This document shows, one piece after another, positions 24,401 to 34,093 of a stretch of DNA of 64,000 nucleotides. The first letter of the stretch is position 1. Each line of letters starts with the position of its first letter. The translations under genes and the position numbers were made by a program. Source of the stretch: Cydia pomonella (taxonomy: Eukaryota > Arthropoda > Insecta > Lepidoptera > Tortricidae). The notes under the pieces are model-generated. The model searched no databases and was not told where the DNA came from. It saw only the letters and a program-made list of their open reading frames with translations. The stretch is taken from positions 1,116,001-1,180,000 of the forward strand of contig NC_084719.1 of assembly GCF_033807575.1 (NCBI RefSeq). The letters are read 5' to 3'.

Positions 24401-27400
24401 GATCCTCTCTTTTTTTTAATTTATTTACTCAAAAGGAAATACACAGCAATATTCATTTGACATATTTTTCTCCAAACTTCTTGACAGTTTGTTGGCGAAC
24501 GGTAGTACTCTTATGACGGCTACGTTTGATAGAATGTTAAGAGGCTGTCAACACCCAATGTCCTTGAAATTGATGTTACTTAAACAGTTTTTTAAGAAAG
24601 ATTATTTGTTTTAGTCAAGTAAGAAAAACATTATGTTCATATTAATTATATTTTAAAGACCGTGGTTGTACTCGATACACGATTGAACGAAATCGGCTCG
24701 ATAGAAAATAATTGCAGAGATTGGTCTTAAAATCACAATTAAACGGTTTTATGTCTTTATTGTTTTGACTTATGGGTCTGCAATTAAAATCACAATTTCA
24801 AAACATTTATATCTAAACCGTGGTTCAGTAAAAAATTACACTAATTAACCACTTTTTTTTATTTAAATATTTTTCTTATCATTCCCTTGCCCAGGCCCAG
24901 TAACATGCGACAGTGCTATCTCATTTACTCCGATACAGTGTGCGCGCTTTAGGTATTGACAGCCTCTTAAGTATTGAAATTGTGCTTGAGCACCGTGACC
25001 TTTGGTTGAATGACCCGAAGAGCTGCGTTAATGGATTGGTTGCTGAACGATTTTGGCGGCGGGTGCGTAAGACTCTTAATAAAACTTATGTTGTTACTAA
25101 TAAATGTTGAGAATATAGGTAAAAACATCTCTTGTATATTGCAGAAAGTGTTCGGATAGTCAAAGATTAACTGGAATAGCACTAAAACAGTTTAGTAAAA
25201 CTACAAAATATTACCACTGGATTTTTATGATTTTTCGATATATTGTCAATTAGCCACTTCAAAAAACCAAAATAAATATGCGGCGTTGTAAAGTTCGGTA
25301 GTAACTAGTGGGTTAGACAAAGAGTTGTCAATGTCAAGTAATTTTAACGCCTTGGTCTCGGACCGTCTAGAACGCAAAATTACTACTGTAATATTTTGCC
25401 TATATCCCTTTTAGTCTACATCGCAAACGGTCTAGAACACAAAATGACCACTTATAGGTAGGTTAGGTTAGTTAGTTATCTTTTAATGGCCGAAGGCCAA
25501 ACCGCACAGAAATAGCTGCCGCGGGGCTCCGTCGACATCGCTAACGTAAAAGTAAATCGACGATACGTAGATAAATAAAGGTCTAAATAATTGTAGTCAT
25601 TTTGTGTTCTAGACCGTTTGCAATGTAGACTAAACGGGATATAGGCAAAATATTACACTAGTTATTCTGTGTTCTAGACAGTCCGAGACCAACCCATTTT
25701 TACAATGCACGATAAAAAAGCAGCATGGTTGCCTTTTTATCACTATGCCTGTCACTTTCGCATTTACATGCTTGTTAGAACGTGACAGGCATGGTGACAA
25801 GCGATAAAAATGCGACCGTGCTTAGTCCGCTGGAAAGAATATCCGTACTTATTACAACAATAAATCTCCTTAACAGGATTTGAACCTAGGATCACCAAAT
25901 TTAAAGACAGAGCAGTCATAATCTCTAGCCTACACATAAAAGCTTCCGAAAACAAATGTAATTTTGATTTGTCAAATTAGATATCTAAATGTAATGGAAC
26001 GAGAGACATTTTATAGGTCTCTGGGCGGCTAGCAGATAAGACTAATGCGATGATTATCAAATCGATCTTATTCATTATGTTAAGTAGTGACTTACTCCTT
26101 AAATCTGGCTTCTAACACTGCATAAGCTAATTCTCTGGTGATACTTCGGCTATGTCTTCGGCTAATTTCCTGGAAAACAAAGGTTTAATACAAAAAGTTA
26201 ATTAAATTGCGTTTAAATATACTTTAGTAAGCAAAACCATAAATTATCGGATCTCGGTCACTTTGGAATGTTCATCATATTTAATCTCAAGATAGAACAC
26301 ACACAGGACTGAGGCCATTTATTGGACATACAACTTGCAGGCCAACAAAAAACACGTACTACAGAGTACTATGCTAGTGTGAAAAAATCTGACTGATGTA
26401 AAAACTCGTGGATATAAGAAATTAGGTTTCTACAGTAAATTCAGGAACAATAACTTAAAAAATCTAAATTTATATTTGAAATATAAAATCTGCAAGTACG
26501 CCTCAAGGGCTCTTTTACAAGTCAATACAACATTTATAGTAACATCATATAGTAAAATGAAAAATACATAACAACATTTATAAATACAACAGCCAATACC
26601 TGAGTAAACATTTCATTATAATAAACTTAAAATAAATAATTACTACAATACAACAGAGATGTATTATCGTCTGTATGGTTAACAATACATTGAATCTTGA
26701 ATGCTTAGACAAATACGAGTAAATCATCATTAAATTCATTAATTTCTTTCGTATCGTCTTCACTTGGCACTTTGACGGGATTCCCTTTCTTGTATTTGGA
26801 CATTGTTTCTAAAAGATCTAAGGATACTTTGTGGCAACCTTATTACTCCACTACACCGGGTTCAAGTTTGATATTAAATTGCAGCACAAGATCACGTGCA
26901 TGTATGAAAAGCTTCTCACAAAAAGGTGGATAACCTCGTTGACCTGTAATATCTTACTAGACAGCCTAAAGTTGGACCCTTGTTGATGTCCAGGCTGTTG
27001 TTGTTGTACGACACCAACGATGTTCTTCTCGAGAATGTCGACCGGCACCGCGATTCCCAAGAACACGTTATAGTTGAATAGCTACTCACCGGTAAGTTAG
27101 GGAAGATGACGTCATCGATCTCCGTGATGTTGGTGACCGGGCTGTAGTTGGCCTCGAAGTTATAAGACACGAATACATTCTTATCGGGGATGTCGATCGG
27201 CACCGCGATTGCCAAAAAAGTCTGCAATGGAACAATTTTATTTATGAATTTAGTGTCAGGAGCTACAGCATTAAAATGTAAGTTGAAACCCTTTTCAGGT
27301 TAGGTTAGGTTAAACTTGCGGCGCGCGAATGCGACGGGAAACCAGAAACTATAAAACGTTTCTTTATTTACGTAAGATTTCTTTCTAGAAAGGTCGTTGA

Positions 27401-27570
27401 AGCACTTTTTCACTGTAGAAAATATCAAACTAAAAACTCACCCCATAAAGACTGGTTGGTGGAAAGATCAGAGCTCGTTTCTCGATATCACCAGCACTGT
27501 AGCCAATTAAACTCCTAAAATTTAACAAAACACTTCGTTTATTAACTTTAAAATCATTGAAAGATCTCAT
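21295..27570 (-). CDS. DM4/12 domain protein gene A (5 exons)
   Basis: Gene span. Exons on the minus strand, 5' to 3': 27570-27442, 27221-27090, 26169-26096, 24242-24135, 21442-21295. All four junctions keep frame (phases 0, 0, 2, 2), giving 196 residues if the ATG at 27570 is used. Family landmarks in order: a dibasic KR then ALIFPPTSLYG; FLAIAVPIDIP and the hallmark YNFEANY; SITRELAYAVLEARF; the core GKECMLRNICEAAETP..NGLLGHIMHII; and the tail DYYQAELDGQNQDCDKYLDLCPFSVFD. Four cysteines of the domain are present. DM4/12 proteins are an insect family, usually secreted, of unknown role. The visible N-terminus is not a good signal peptide, so a leader exon may be missing. Intron 4 holds a piggyBac-like remnant nested in an inverted-repeat element and a LINE scrap. 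Confidence 0.88.
21580..21915 (+). repeat. Dispersed element (CTTTTATCGCTGACTGTAC)
   Basis: Shares long blocks with 48672-48970: CAGATCAGCTCGATGGTACC, ACATATGTATGCAAA, GTTAAATAAAAG(C/T)TTGTAA. Ends suggest an inverted ACAAGCTTTTAT. Non-coding, in gene A intron 4. Confidence 0.75.
21969..23911. repeat. Inverted-repeat element GGCCCGATTCGAAGAAT split by a piggyBac-like insert
   Basis: The left end GCCCGATTCGAAGAATG and right end CATTCTTGGAATCGGGC are inverse. Between them, after TTAA at 22193-22196 and before TTAA at 23874-23877, lies unrelated sequence carrying transposase remnants. I infer a piggyBac-type insertion at TTAA into an older short element. Confidence 0.7.
22197..23873 (-). mobile_element. 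piggyBac-like transposase remnant
   Basis: Minus-strand frames read, in order, SSLLRSMQTLSPVINQNIPQ, PKFIRPLPFKKKNMAF, LDGFFEYIF..., then after a frame change TNKTEILAFPGILILTELNS, LPDCNLSCSSDPFYRNQDI. The T..EI.AF.GILIL.(G/E)...LP....(Y/C)W/SSDP pattern is the N-terminal part of piggyBac-family DDE transposases. The catalytic region is absent: an internal-deletion derivative in gene A intron 4. Confidence 0.65.
23905..24095 (+). mobile_element. RTE-like LINE C-terminal scrap
   Basis: Frame pieces RTGLDMSDGC and GRGAGRPKRRWQDDLNSF correspond to the WAGHV.R...RW...., GRGRPKRRW.DD(L/I) end of endonuclease-RT elements, with frameshifts. It abuts exon 4 of gene A on the other strand. Confidence 0.75.
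24135..24242 (-). CDS. DM4/12 gene A, exon 4 (cysteine core)
   Basis: Acceptor AATTTACAG at 24243-24244, donor AC|GTAAGC at 24134-24133; 108 bases, phase 2 at both ends. It encodes HGMKGKECMLRNICEAAE then TPLHHNGLLGHIMHIIF. The G-(R/K)-x-C-x-L-R-x-I-C-E-A-A-E motif and the NGLLG(E/H) helix are the defining DM4/12 core; both cysteines are present. A longer plus-strand open frame across it is a shadow. Confidence 0.93.
24260..25340. other. Gene A intron 3 sequence, nothing recognised
   Basis: Open frames at 24913-25182 on both strands show no motif. No further DM4/12 exon was found here. Confidence 0.45.
25351..25694. repeat. Inverted-repeat element with about 100-bp arms
   Basis: Left arm 25351-25452 (TTGGTCTCGGACCGTCTAGA, ATATTTTGCCTATATCCC, CGGTCTAGAACACAAAATGA) is inverted at 25594-25693. 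The 140-base centre has GGTTAGGTTAG and a GC patch. Possibly a non-autonomous DNA element; no transposase. Confidence 0.85.
25706..25823. repeat. Short inverted-repeat element (GCATGCCTGTCAC)
   Basis: TTTTTATCACTATGCCTGTCAC on the left is inverted as GTGACAGGCATGGTGACAAG, CGATAAAAATGCGACCGTGC on the right. About 118 bases. Confidence 0.8.
25838..25950 (-). repeat. SINE S1-like head, diverged
   Basis: Minus strand: TAGGCTAGAGATTATGACTG, box B AGGTTCAAATCCTG, then TTTATTGTTGTAATAAGTA matching the S1 body. Truncated. Confidence 0.65.
26096..26169 (-). CDS. DM4/12 gene A, exon 3
   Basis: Seventy-four bases between TTTTCCAG and GA|GTAAGT, starting in phase 0 and ending in phase 2. It encodes EISRRHSRSITRELAYAVLEARFK(E), the charged segment and helix that precede the cysteine core in this family. 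The phase-2 end joins exactly to exon 4. Confidence 0.85.
26478..26592 (-). repeat. LINE 3'-end-type repeat
   Basis: CTGCAAGTACGCCTCAAGGG, CTCTTTTACAAGTCAATACA. The same block is at 30870-30970. Commonly the terminal segment of a LINE read in reverse; in gene A intron 2. Confidence 0.6.
26985..27070 (-). pseudogene. Decayed duplicate of gene A exon 2
   Basis: About twenty bases past the donor of exon 2 the sequence starts again with FLGIAVPVDILEKN, clearly homologous to FLAIAVPIDIPDKN, then gains one base and shifts frame just where VSYN should be read (VSYNNNSLDINKG appears in the next frame). Homology fades by about 26985. A spliced product could not keep frame, so this is a pseudo-exon in intron 2. 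Confidence 0.82.
27090..27221 (-). CDS. DM4/12 gene A, exon 2
   Basis: Acceptor CATTGCAG, donor CCG|GTGAGT, 44 whole codons, phase 0 at both ends. It carries FLAIAVPIDIPDK, the family's G/A-I-(A)VP(V/I)D strand, then VFVSYNFEANYSPVTN. YNFEANY is the best single signature of the N-terminal half of DM4/12 proteins. Confidence 0.92.
27442..27570 (-). CDS. DM4/12 gene A, exon 1 (5' limit uncertain)
   Basis: The donor is GGG|GTGAGT at 27441-27440. The conserved part reads RSLIGYSAGDIEKRALIFPPTSLYG, matching the exon-1 ends of genes B and C (dibasic site, then L(L/I)F/Y). Two starts are possible: an in-frame ATG at 27570-27568, giving a weakly hydrophobic leader, or an acceptor TTTTAG at 27516-27515 that would make this an internal exon (27514-27442) joined in phase 2 to an upstream signal-peptide exon that I could not find. 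The ATG lies inside the arm of the hairpin at 27566-27684. Confidence 0.7.
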
Positions 27571-27684
27571 AGATTTTATTTGTTTATTGTACAGTAAAAT
27601 ATACAGATTGATGGGTACAGAACGCCTTATCTTCACCTTCTATCTGTATATTTTACTGTACAATAAACAAATAAAATCTATGAG
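27566..27684. repeat. Hairpin 1: 43-bp perfect arms, 33-nt loop
   Basis: Arm 27566-27608 (CTCATAGATTTTATTTGTTT ... ACAGAT) is exactly inverted at 27642-27684. The loop 27609-27641 (TGATGGGTACAGAACGCC ... CACCTTCT) is identical to that of hairpin 2. The left arm overlaps the candidate ATG of gene A. Confidence 0.95.
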
Positions 27685-27700
27685 TTCTTTATTTTGGTTT

Positions 27701-27755
27701 TGTAGGTTCACTGATGGGTACAGAACGCCTTATCTTCACCTTCTGTGAACCTACA
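27701..27755. repeat. Hairpin 2: 11-bp arms, same 33-nt loop
   Basis: TGTAGGTTCAC at 27701-27711 and GTGAACCTACA at 27745-27755 enclose a 33-nt loop identical, base for base, to that of hairpin 1. The two stems are unrelated. Confidence 0.95.
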
Positions 27756-27911
27756 GAGAATCATTATAATATAGTGTGTGATAGGATATTACTGTACAGT
27801 ATTTACAACCTAATATAAAACAAATAAATAAATATTTGGGGATAATCTTACACAGATCAACTTAGCTCCAAAGTAAGCAAAGCTTGTTATGGGTACAAGT
27901 ATGTACTTGTA

Positions 27912-28175
27912 CGACCGGTTTGGCCTAGTGGGTAGTGACCCTGCCTACGAAGCTGATGGTTCCGGGTTCAAATCCTGGTAAGGGCATATTTATTCGTGTG
28001 TTGAGCATGGATATTTGTTCCTGAGTCATGGATGTTTTCTATGTATTTAAGTATTTGTAAATATTTATATATTATATATATCATTGTCTAAGTACCCTCA
28101 ACACAAGCCTTATTGAGCTTACCGTGGGACTTAGTCAATTTGTGTAATAATGTCCTATAATATTTATTTATTTAT
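27912..28175 (+). repeat. SINE S1
   Basis: Box A GGCCTAGTGGGTAGTGACC, box B GGGTTCAAATCCTGG, complete body, TTTA-rich tail joined directly to the tail of an inverted copy. Confidence 0.92.
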
Positions 28176-28332
28176 TTGTATAGATAAATACATACTTATA
28201 TAGATAGAAAACACCTATGACTCGATTACAATGTCTGTGTTCATCACACAAATAAATGCCCTTAAGGGAATCAAACCCAGGACCATCGGCTTCATAGGCA
28301 GGGTCACTACCCACTAGGCCAGACCGGTCATA
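28176..28332 (-). repeat. SINE S1, 3'-shortened, inverted
   Basis: Reverse complement of the S1 head and part of the body (ATAAATGCCCTTAAGGGAAT, CAAACCCAGGACCATCGGC, ACTACCCACTAGGCCAGACC). Tail-to-tail with the previous copy. Confidence 0.9.
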
Positions 28333-29305
28333 TAACGAGATTTAAAAATGATAAAGAAAAAAACAATTAAATGACTTGCCAAAATAAAGTCGCCCCAAGC
28401 CACAGCATTTTGCAACAAAAAACGGAAAATATTCAAGCCGACACGAATTTAGTTCACTCAATTTACAAATTTAGAATAGCTTAATAACTGACACTGTTTA
28501 TACTTGACTCGTATGACACTAACTGGTTTTAAAACTTCCAGTCGCGTATGTGGATCGCTTGACAATTACCTAGGACGTGTTAAATAGAGATGGTTTACTT
28601 TAAATATGGAGCGGTGGGGTTCCGTTTATTGTCCGTATGGAATGTTTATTGGTACCGTGTACCTTGTACCAATTATATTCCAGTACTGCATCTATGGCCC
28701 AAAGGTCCAATATGTAATAAAGGTATTTTTACCCACGACGGAACGGAGACGGTATATGCGTTTGGGGTGAGAGGATGTTTGTGCAAACTAATGTTGCCAT
28801 TTTTCTTAAAAACTACTAGTCCGATTTTGATGCGGTTATCAGTGATGGGTTCGGGTTTGATTGGTGCATGTTCTTAGATAGGTGTTACGGTGACAACTCG
28901 CCAGAGGGCGCTGCAGTAAACATTTATTTGTGCATCCTTATTCAACTACGTTTTAACCGTCGTGGGTTTTGTCAAAATTTTTAATTTTGTTTTTATTAAT
29001 TTTGTCTAGCGCTAGTTAGAAAGCGGGAGAAGTATGCAATGCTAACGAACTACTAGTTATTTGTCACTTTTTCCGTGGAAACCAAGTGGTTTCAACAGCC
29101 TGTTGGTGTCCTGAGGTCAAGACGTTTATTAGGGAAGTGGGCAGACCCTCGCTCCGCGTTGTTCCTCAGGCATAGTTTGAGAGGCAAGGCTGAGCTAGCG
29201 AACCAGTTTTTTTTTATACATAGTTTTACTCACTTGGTACAGTGTTAGGGCTCGGAAAAGGCATCGATGGAATAGTACGCATCAAACACCCCGCCAAGAT
29301 ATTTT
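28333..29305. other. No gene seen
   Basis: A frame at 28590-28877 has no motif. The block GTCCGATTTTGATGCGGTTA looks repeat-like. No leader exon for gene A was convincing here. Confidence 0.4.
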
Positions 29306-29690
29306 GTTATTACACCGGTATTTTGTTATATACTTTAGGTCCTACCGTATGCATACACTTTCTAGACTTGGCAAGTCGAGTTTTAGGGGGATAAAGTTCA
29401 TTTTTTCTTCTGGAACTCGCACCTGGTGCGTTGCCACGAGTTGGAAATTGCGTTAGGTTACGTATTACGTATTTTGCCACTCCAAAGATGTATAAACAAG
29501 GTAAGGTGAGAATTTCTGTTTGTTTAAATAGTTTCTGTGCTGGATGGGACCCCAGATAGCATAAAATCTCTCGTTTTTGGAGTTTGAATGGCCTTAGTCG
29601 GTCCACAGCGTCGCCCCATAGGTCGACACCGTATGTTAGTATTGAATGAAAGCAGCCGTAATAAGCTTTCTTGACATTATTTATATTAAG
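29306..29690 (-). mobile_element. Jockey-like LINE fragment
   Basis: Minus strand: CFHSILTYGVDLWGDAVDRL, RPFKLQKREILCYLG, KQTEILTLPCLYIFGVAKYV and FPTRGNAPGASSRRKNEL. This is the region after the RT domain in jockey-type elements, different from the copy at 11692. Confidence 0.8.
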
Positions 29691-30328
29691 TCTGCCTAAA
29701 GAATAAGAGTCAAGTTACGCGTCTTCGTGAATGACACGATGTATATCCATTAAAGTCAATTGTAATAATTGAAAATGAATAAAAGTCTCCTAAAAAAGCC
29801 AATGTCCTAAAACTAAGACGAAAAATAAAATTCCACCCATATCACTTTCCGCTCTAATACCCAAAAACCAATATAACATTAGCATTTCAAAAACTGCTCA
29901 CACCCGGATTCCAATCACAATTCCATTCACACAAGTACCAGGCGTGAATTTATTTCACAAAACCGACGGCAAATTTATGTTGGCCGAGCTCACAAATTGG
30001 CTTTATGTCGTCTTGACAGATGTAATCTCTGAATTTACGTAATTTTCGTGACAAAAGCCTCTTGGCGTCATTAGGGCGAATGTACATGTGCTTACATGAC
30101 ATTAGTGAGAGCGTTAATATGACGAGACGTGTAAACAAATAAATGTGTGATTTAGAATTGAAGTGATGAGTGACGTGTGCTCGTGGGGCTTAAAAGGCAA
30201 ATTTCGCTCCTTAAATCCTCATATGAAGGAAATATCTCCTTGTTTTTTTTTTTAGAACTTCTGACAGTATATCTCCTATCCTATCCTGTAGCGTGTATTT
30301 TTGATATGACTAAAGGTAGTTAGTATGT
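29691..30328. other. No gene seen
   Basis: A frame at 29950-30138 (minus) has no motif. Nothing else recognised. Confidence 0.4.
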
Positions 30329-30654
30329 CTTCTTCTTCCTCGCGTTGTCCCGGCATTTTGCCACGGCTCATGGGAGCCTGGGGTCCGCTTGACAACTAAT
30401 CCCAAGATTTGGCGTAGGCACTAGTTTTTACGAAAGCGACTGCCATCTGACCTTCCAACCCAGAGGATAAACTAGGCCTTGTTGGGATTAGTCCGGTTTC
30501 CTCACGATGTTTTCCTTCACCGAAAAGCGACTGGTAAATATCAAATGATATTTCGTACATAAGTTCCGAAAAACTCATTGGTACGAGCCGGGGTTTGAAC
30601 CCGCGACCTCCGGATTGCAAGTCGCACGCTCTTACCGCTAGGCCACCAGCGCTT
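30329..30654 (-). repeat. SINE S2 (tRNA-derived)
   Basis: Minus strand: GCGCTGGTGGCCTAGCGGTA (box A), GGAGGTCGCGGGTTCAAACC (box B), then CGGCTCGTACCAATGAG and GTGAAGGAAAACATCGTGAG. It ends CCGGGACAACGCGAGGAAG. A frame across it is spurious. Confidence 0.9.
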
Positions 30655-30729
30655 CAGCGCAGTTAGTATGTATCACAATCAATTAACTTCCATATAGCTT
30701 AGAATAAATATGAAAAATTGGAAAAATTA

Positions 30730-30812
30730 CTGCCTCGGGTGAGACTTCAAGTCACGGCCTCTGGATCGATACTCCAGCGCTCTGCCAACTGAGCCACCAA
30801 GACCTCATCCAT
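30730..30812 (-). repeat. tRNA-like SINE head (third type)
   Basis: Minus strand: GTCTTGGTGGCTCAGTTGGC, AGAGCGCTGGAGTATCGATC, CAGAGGCCGTGACTTGAAGT. Box A is perfect and box B degenerate. Anticodon-stem pairing is imperfect, so it is a SINE head rather than a working tRNA. Confidence 0.6.
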
Positions 30813-30837
30813 AGTCAGCGAATCTTTCCACCATAAA

Positions 30838-30972
30838 ATTCAAAATTCAAAAATTCAAAATTCAAAAATTTATTCTGCAAGTAGGCCTCAACTGCCTCAA
30901 GGGCTCTTTTACAAGTCAATACAACATTGATAGTAACATCATATAGTGACGTGAAAAATACATAACAAAACA
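30838..30972 (-). repeat. LINE 3'-end-type repeat with AATTC-rich tail
   Basis: Same family as 26478-26592, preceded by an ATTCAAAA run that looks like its tail. Confidence 0.6.
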
Positions 30973-31309
30973 TTACATTATAATAATCTTAAAATAAATA
31001 ATTCGGTCCTAACATATTCGGTCTCTAAGCTTAATGGCGTAGTTCATAGACGTTTCTGCTTGTTTAAACTTAATTAAAAAAAATGAATGTTTTCCAAAAA
31101 AATCTTTTTTTCTTATAAAATAATTAAGCACGCAATGTATCACTACTTTGTTTTAATTATAAACGCCGCACCTATTGACGCGACCTTAATTATTGTTTAC
31201 TAAGAAACAAACGGTTGCATACATATACAATTGAACAGAAATATATGGTAATATTAAATTAAGCCTACAGTTTCCTTAATTAAAGATACAATAGCTAATT
31301 ACATTTATC

Positions 31310-31333
31310 TTATACCTTTAAACGAGCAATTCT

Positions 31334-31378
<45 letters not shown>

Positions 31379-31510
31379 CCGGGATCTCGGAAACGGCTCT
31401 AACGATTTTGCTGAAATTTGGTATATGGGGGTTTTTGGGGGTAAACAATCGATCTAGATTAGTCTTATGTTTGGGAAAACGCGTGTTTTCTAGTTTTCAT
31501 GCGTTTTTCT
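31310..31510 (+). repeat. Dispersed repeat with (TA)n (31336-31376)
   Basis: CCTTTAAACGAGCAATTCTT, then a 41-base TA run, then GGGATCTCGGAAACGGCTC, and AAACAATCGATCTAG. A second, shorter copy without the TA run is at 51902-52045. Confidence 0.75.
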
Positions 31511-33436
31511 TTCGACAAATAATTATGTTTTAATTGTTATTGAATTTTGAACTGTATTTTAGTTGTATTTTTATTTTTATTGTAATGTACTACCACTACT
31601 TTTAATTGTTTTATTTTATAAGTTACAACATTGTGCAATATTTAATTAGATTTTCGTTCTTTTTGACATTTTGTATGCCGACCGGCGAAACATAGTGTTC
31701 AAATGTAATATACCTAAGACCTATTTATATCTATGTTTTACAAATAAAGAATTCTGATTCTGTTAATTAAGCTTGGAATCTTTTGAGTCTTTTTTTTATA
31801 AGACTCGATTCAGTTTATCAGACTAACAATTAAGACGAAACTTGATATCTTTTCAATTGTTAGAGACTTGATTCATTTTCAGACAACTATCGTTTTTAAC
31901 AAAAACATTCTAATCGCATTTTCTTCACATGAAATTTAATTTATGAGTAAATACTAGACAAATCATACAAATTGTTTACTGTTAATTTAGATAAAAGCTT
32001 TAAAACTGTTCACGGAATTTTTATTTGGAGGTTCGTGAGAGTTTTGAGTTCGACTCGGGAGTTAAAATACTCGGAAGTTAAGCGCAGAGTCAAGTAAAAA
32101 CATAAATAATTTGACTAATAAGACTAATAAGTTCCTATACAGGTTTACTAACGCTCTTAAGACACCATAGAGGTTTTATAAGGTACTGGGAAGGTTCGCC
32201 TTCCCATCATTTGAACCGTACGCTTTGCTACTTCTTCTTCAGCGTGCCATATCCTAACGGATGTCCACGGTCATTATGCGAATGCCCTCTCTGTTTCGCT
32301 ACTCTAACAACTCTAACAAAGTAGTAAAATATTTTTAATATTAACTAAACTAAGTAAGGTAAGTAGTTGAAGTTATTCACTTAAATAAAACACGGTCATT
32401 GTAATTCGGATATAAAAATTGTTATTAACAGAATTCAAAGTGCTTTTTACTTTATCTAAATTGCAAACTGTATCTCATATACGCTATTCAGTGCCAACTC
32501 TATTCAGAGCGGATTGAACAGTTGCAAAACTATATTGCGTGTTTTGTGATGAAATAGAATAAAAATTGGCTTTCGAGTTGAAAGGCCTTTGATAGGTTTA
32601 GCGGGGTTTTACCACAATGGCTTGGTGTCGACGCGTGAACGGAGTGATTATTTAGTTTCCATTTTATGTTATGTTTAAATATTATACTGTTGCAAAACGT
32701 ACAAAGAAAAAGAGGTAGAGGAAGACCCAGAACATCATGGTGCGATAATACTAGTAGTTAGTTCGCCCCGAACTGAGAACTAGATCTTAGAAAAAAGATA
32801 GATCTAGCTAATTATTTTAAAATCATAAATTAATAAACAATATTATACAAACATGTATAGAAACTTTAAAGAGCCATATGTACTTTAAAACGTTGTACGA
32901 TACACGTGCGGCTATCCGCATCTACCTATGTATTTCGCAACTCGTGTCGATTTAAAACACTCCCTTGGGTCGTGTTTTAATTAACGACCACTCGTTACGA
33001 ATTTCCTATTTTCCGCACTTGAATCGTAAATAACTATTATGGAATAGTAGATTGTTAACCAAGGAGGCATTTTGACCAATAGAGTTAGAATGGGTACTAT
33101 TCACCCGAGCTAAACACTCAAATTTTAATTTCGAATACAAGGAAAATGCGATTAGTTTATACTTGGTCGATTAAAAAATATGCCTATGTATAAACTTTTA
33201 TATGAACATTTTAAGTAAAAGGATCGTTATTATATAATGATGTACCACATACTGATATTACGTTTTTTTTTTCACTTTTAGTTACAAATTGTATGAAGTT
33301 GAATTGCCCACGCCCTAAAAAGTAGTGGCTCACAAAATACACACACGTTCCTAATTTAATTAAAATATCTTATAGTTTTTGAGTAAAATAGTTATGATAT
33401 ACAGACAGATATAAGTTAAATCTATAAGTGTTCCGT
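31511..33436. other. No gene seen; repeat fragments
   Basis: Includes a GAGTC-type stretch (31775-31900), a LINE-end scrap near 32705-32745 (RGRGRPRTSW) and the left member of an inverted pair at 32860-32972. Confidence 0.45.
32860..32972 (-). repeat. Left member of an inverted repeat pair
   Basis: AAAGAGCCATATGTACTTTA, TTGTACGATACACGTGCGG and CGCAACTCGTGTCGATTTAA are inverted at 35188-35262. The pair is 2.2 kb apart. Confidence 0.75.
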
Positions 33437-33560
33437 TTTTAGGGTTCCGTAGCCAAATGGCAAAAAACGGAACCCTTATAGATTCGTCATGTCCGTCTGT
33501 CTGTCCGATTATGTCACAGCCACTTTTTATTTTTCACAATTTTGACTATTAAACCATACA
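33437..33560 (+). repeat. GGGTTCCGTA element, 5' fragment
   Basis: TTTTTAGGGTTCCGTAGCC, CGGAACCCTTATAGATTCG and GTCCGTCTGTCTGTCCG. Short fragment of the same family as 40027-41612. Confidence 0.8.
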
Positions 33561-33697
33561 AAGATAATCATTATCATCATAATCATTTATTCGTAAAACA
33601 TAGGTAAAATAATTTGGTCTTACAATATAAACATTTGTCATGGAGCACTCTGATAATCCTTCATGTTCTGTGTTAGGTGTTCCTGTTTTTGTTGCAG

Positions 33698-33851
33698 CAA
33701 GCTCAGCGGTTACAATTCATGTAAAGCGTTCCATGGACGAAGTGAGCATGCTGACGCGAGGAACTCGAAATATTTGCCGATCAATCGCACGAGTCAACGG
33801 CAGAACGTACTAGCTGAATTTTACCCTGCGCCGAAAGAAATATTTGCATAA
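33698..33851 (+). CDS. Possible terminal exon of an unrecognised gene
   Basis: A strong polypyrimidine tract and GTTGCAG acceptor (AG 33696-33697) lead into 51 codons ending in TAA. The reading includes SGYNSCKAFHGRSEHADARN, KYLPINRTSQRQN and FYPAPKEIFA. I do not recognise the family; there is one cysteine and an NRT sequon. Length (154) and entry phase (2) equal those of gene B's terminal exon, but the DC..C motif is absent. It lies between an inverted pair of repeats (32860, 35262) and could instead be repeat-derived. Confidence 0.3.
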
Positions 33852-34093
33852 CAGTAGATACCTAGTTACACAAAAATAGTATTTGTGAACCTGTATACCT
33901 GTAATAAAGTCGGTTGTAAGATATTGAGAAAAATATATTTGTCTATTTTCTAAGTTCAGTTATTTTTTTAACGGTTTTATTTTAATTACTCAATGATTTC
34001 GGCTAATTGTTTTTTTCAGTGTGCGTGTGCAACGCGGTTTCAGCACGCGAGCGAGCTGTCTATCGGTGTATTTTCCTGAAATAAATGCACCTT

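Noticed and set aside
25450..25475. GGTTAGGTTAG-like run as a telomeric (TTAGG)n tract (also near 27296)
   Set aside because: Only two or three units; too short for telomeric repeat and common as chance or repeat sequence.
27430..27748. Frames on both strands sharing YILLYNKQIKSM
   Set aside because: Produced by the perfect 43-bp hairpin arms, not by a coding duplication; only the exon at 27442-27514 is kept.
30396..30620. 74-codon frame repeated almost identically at 39440-39664
   Set aside because: Both are readings through SINE S2 copies, not a gene family.
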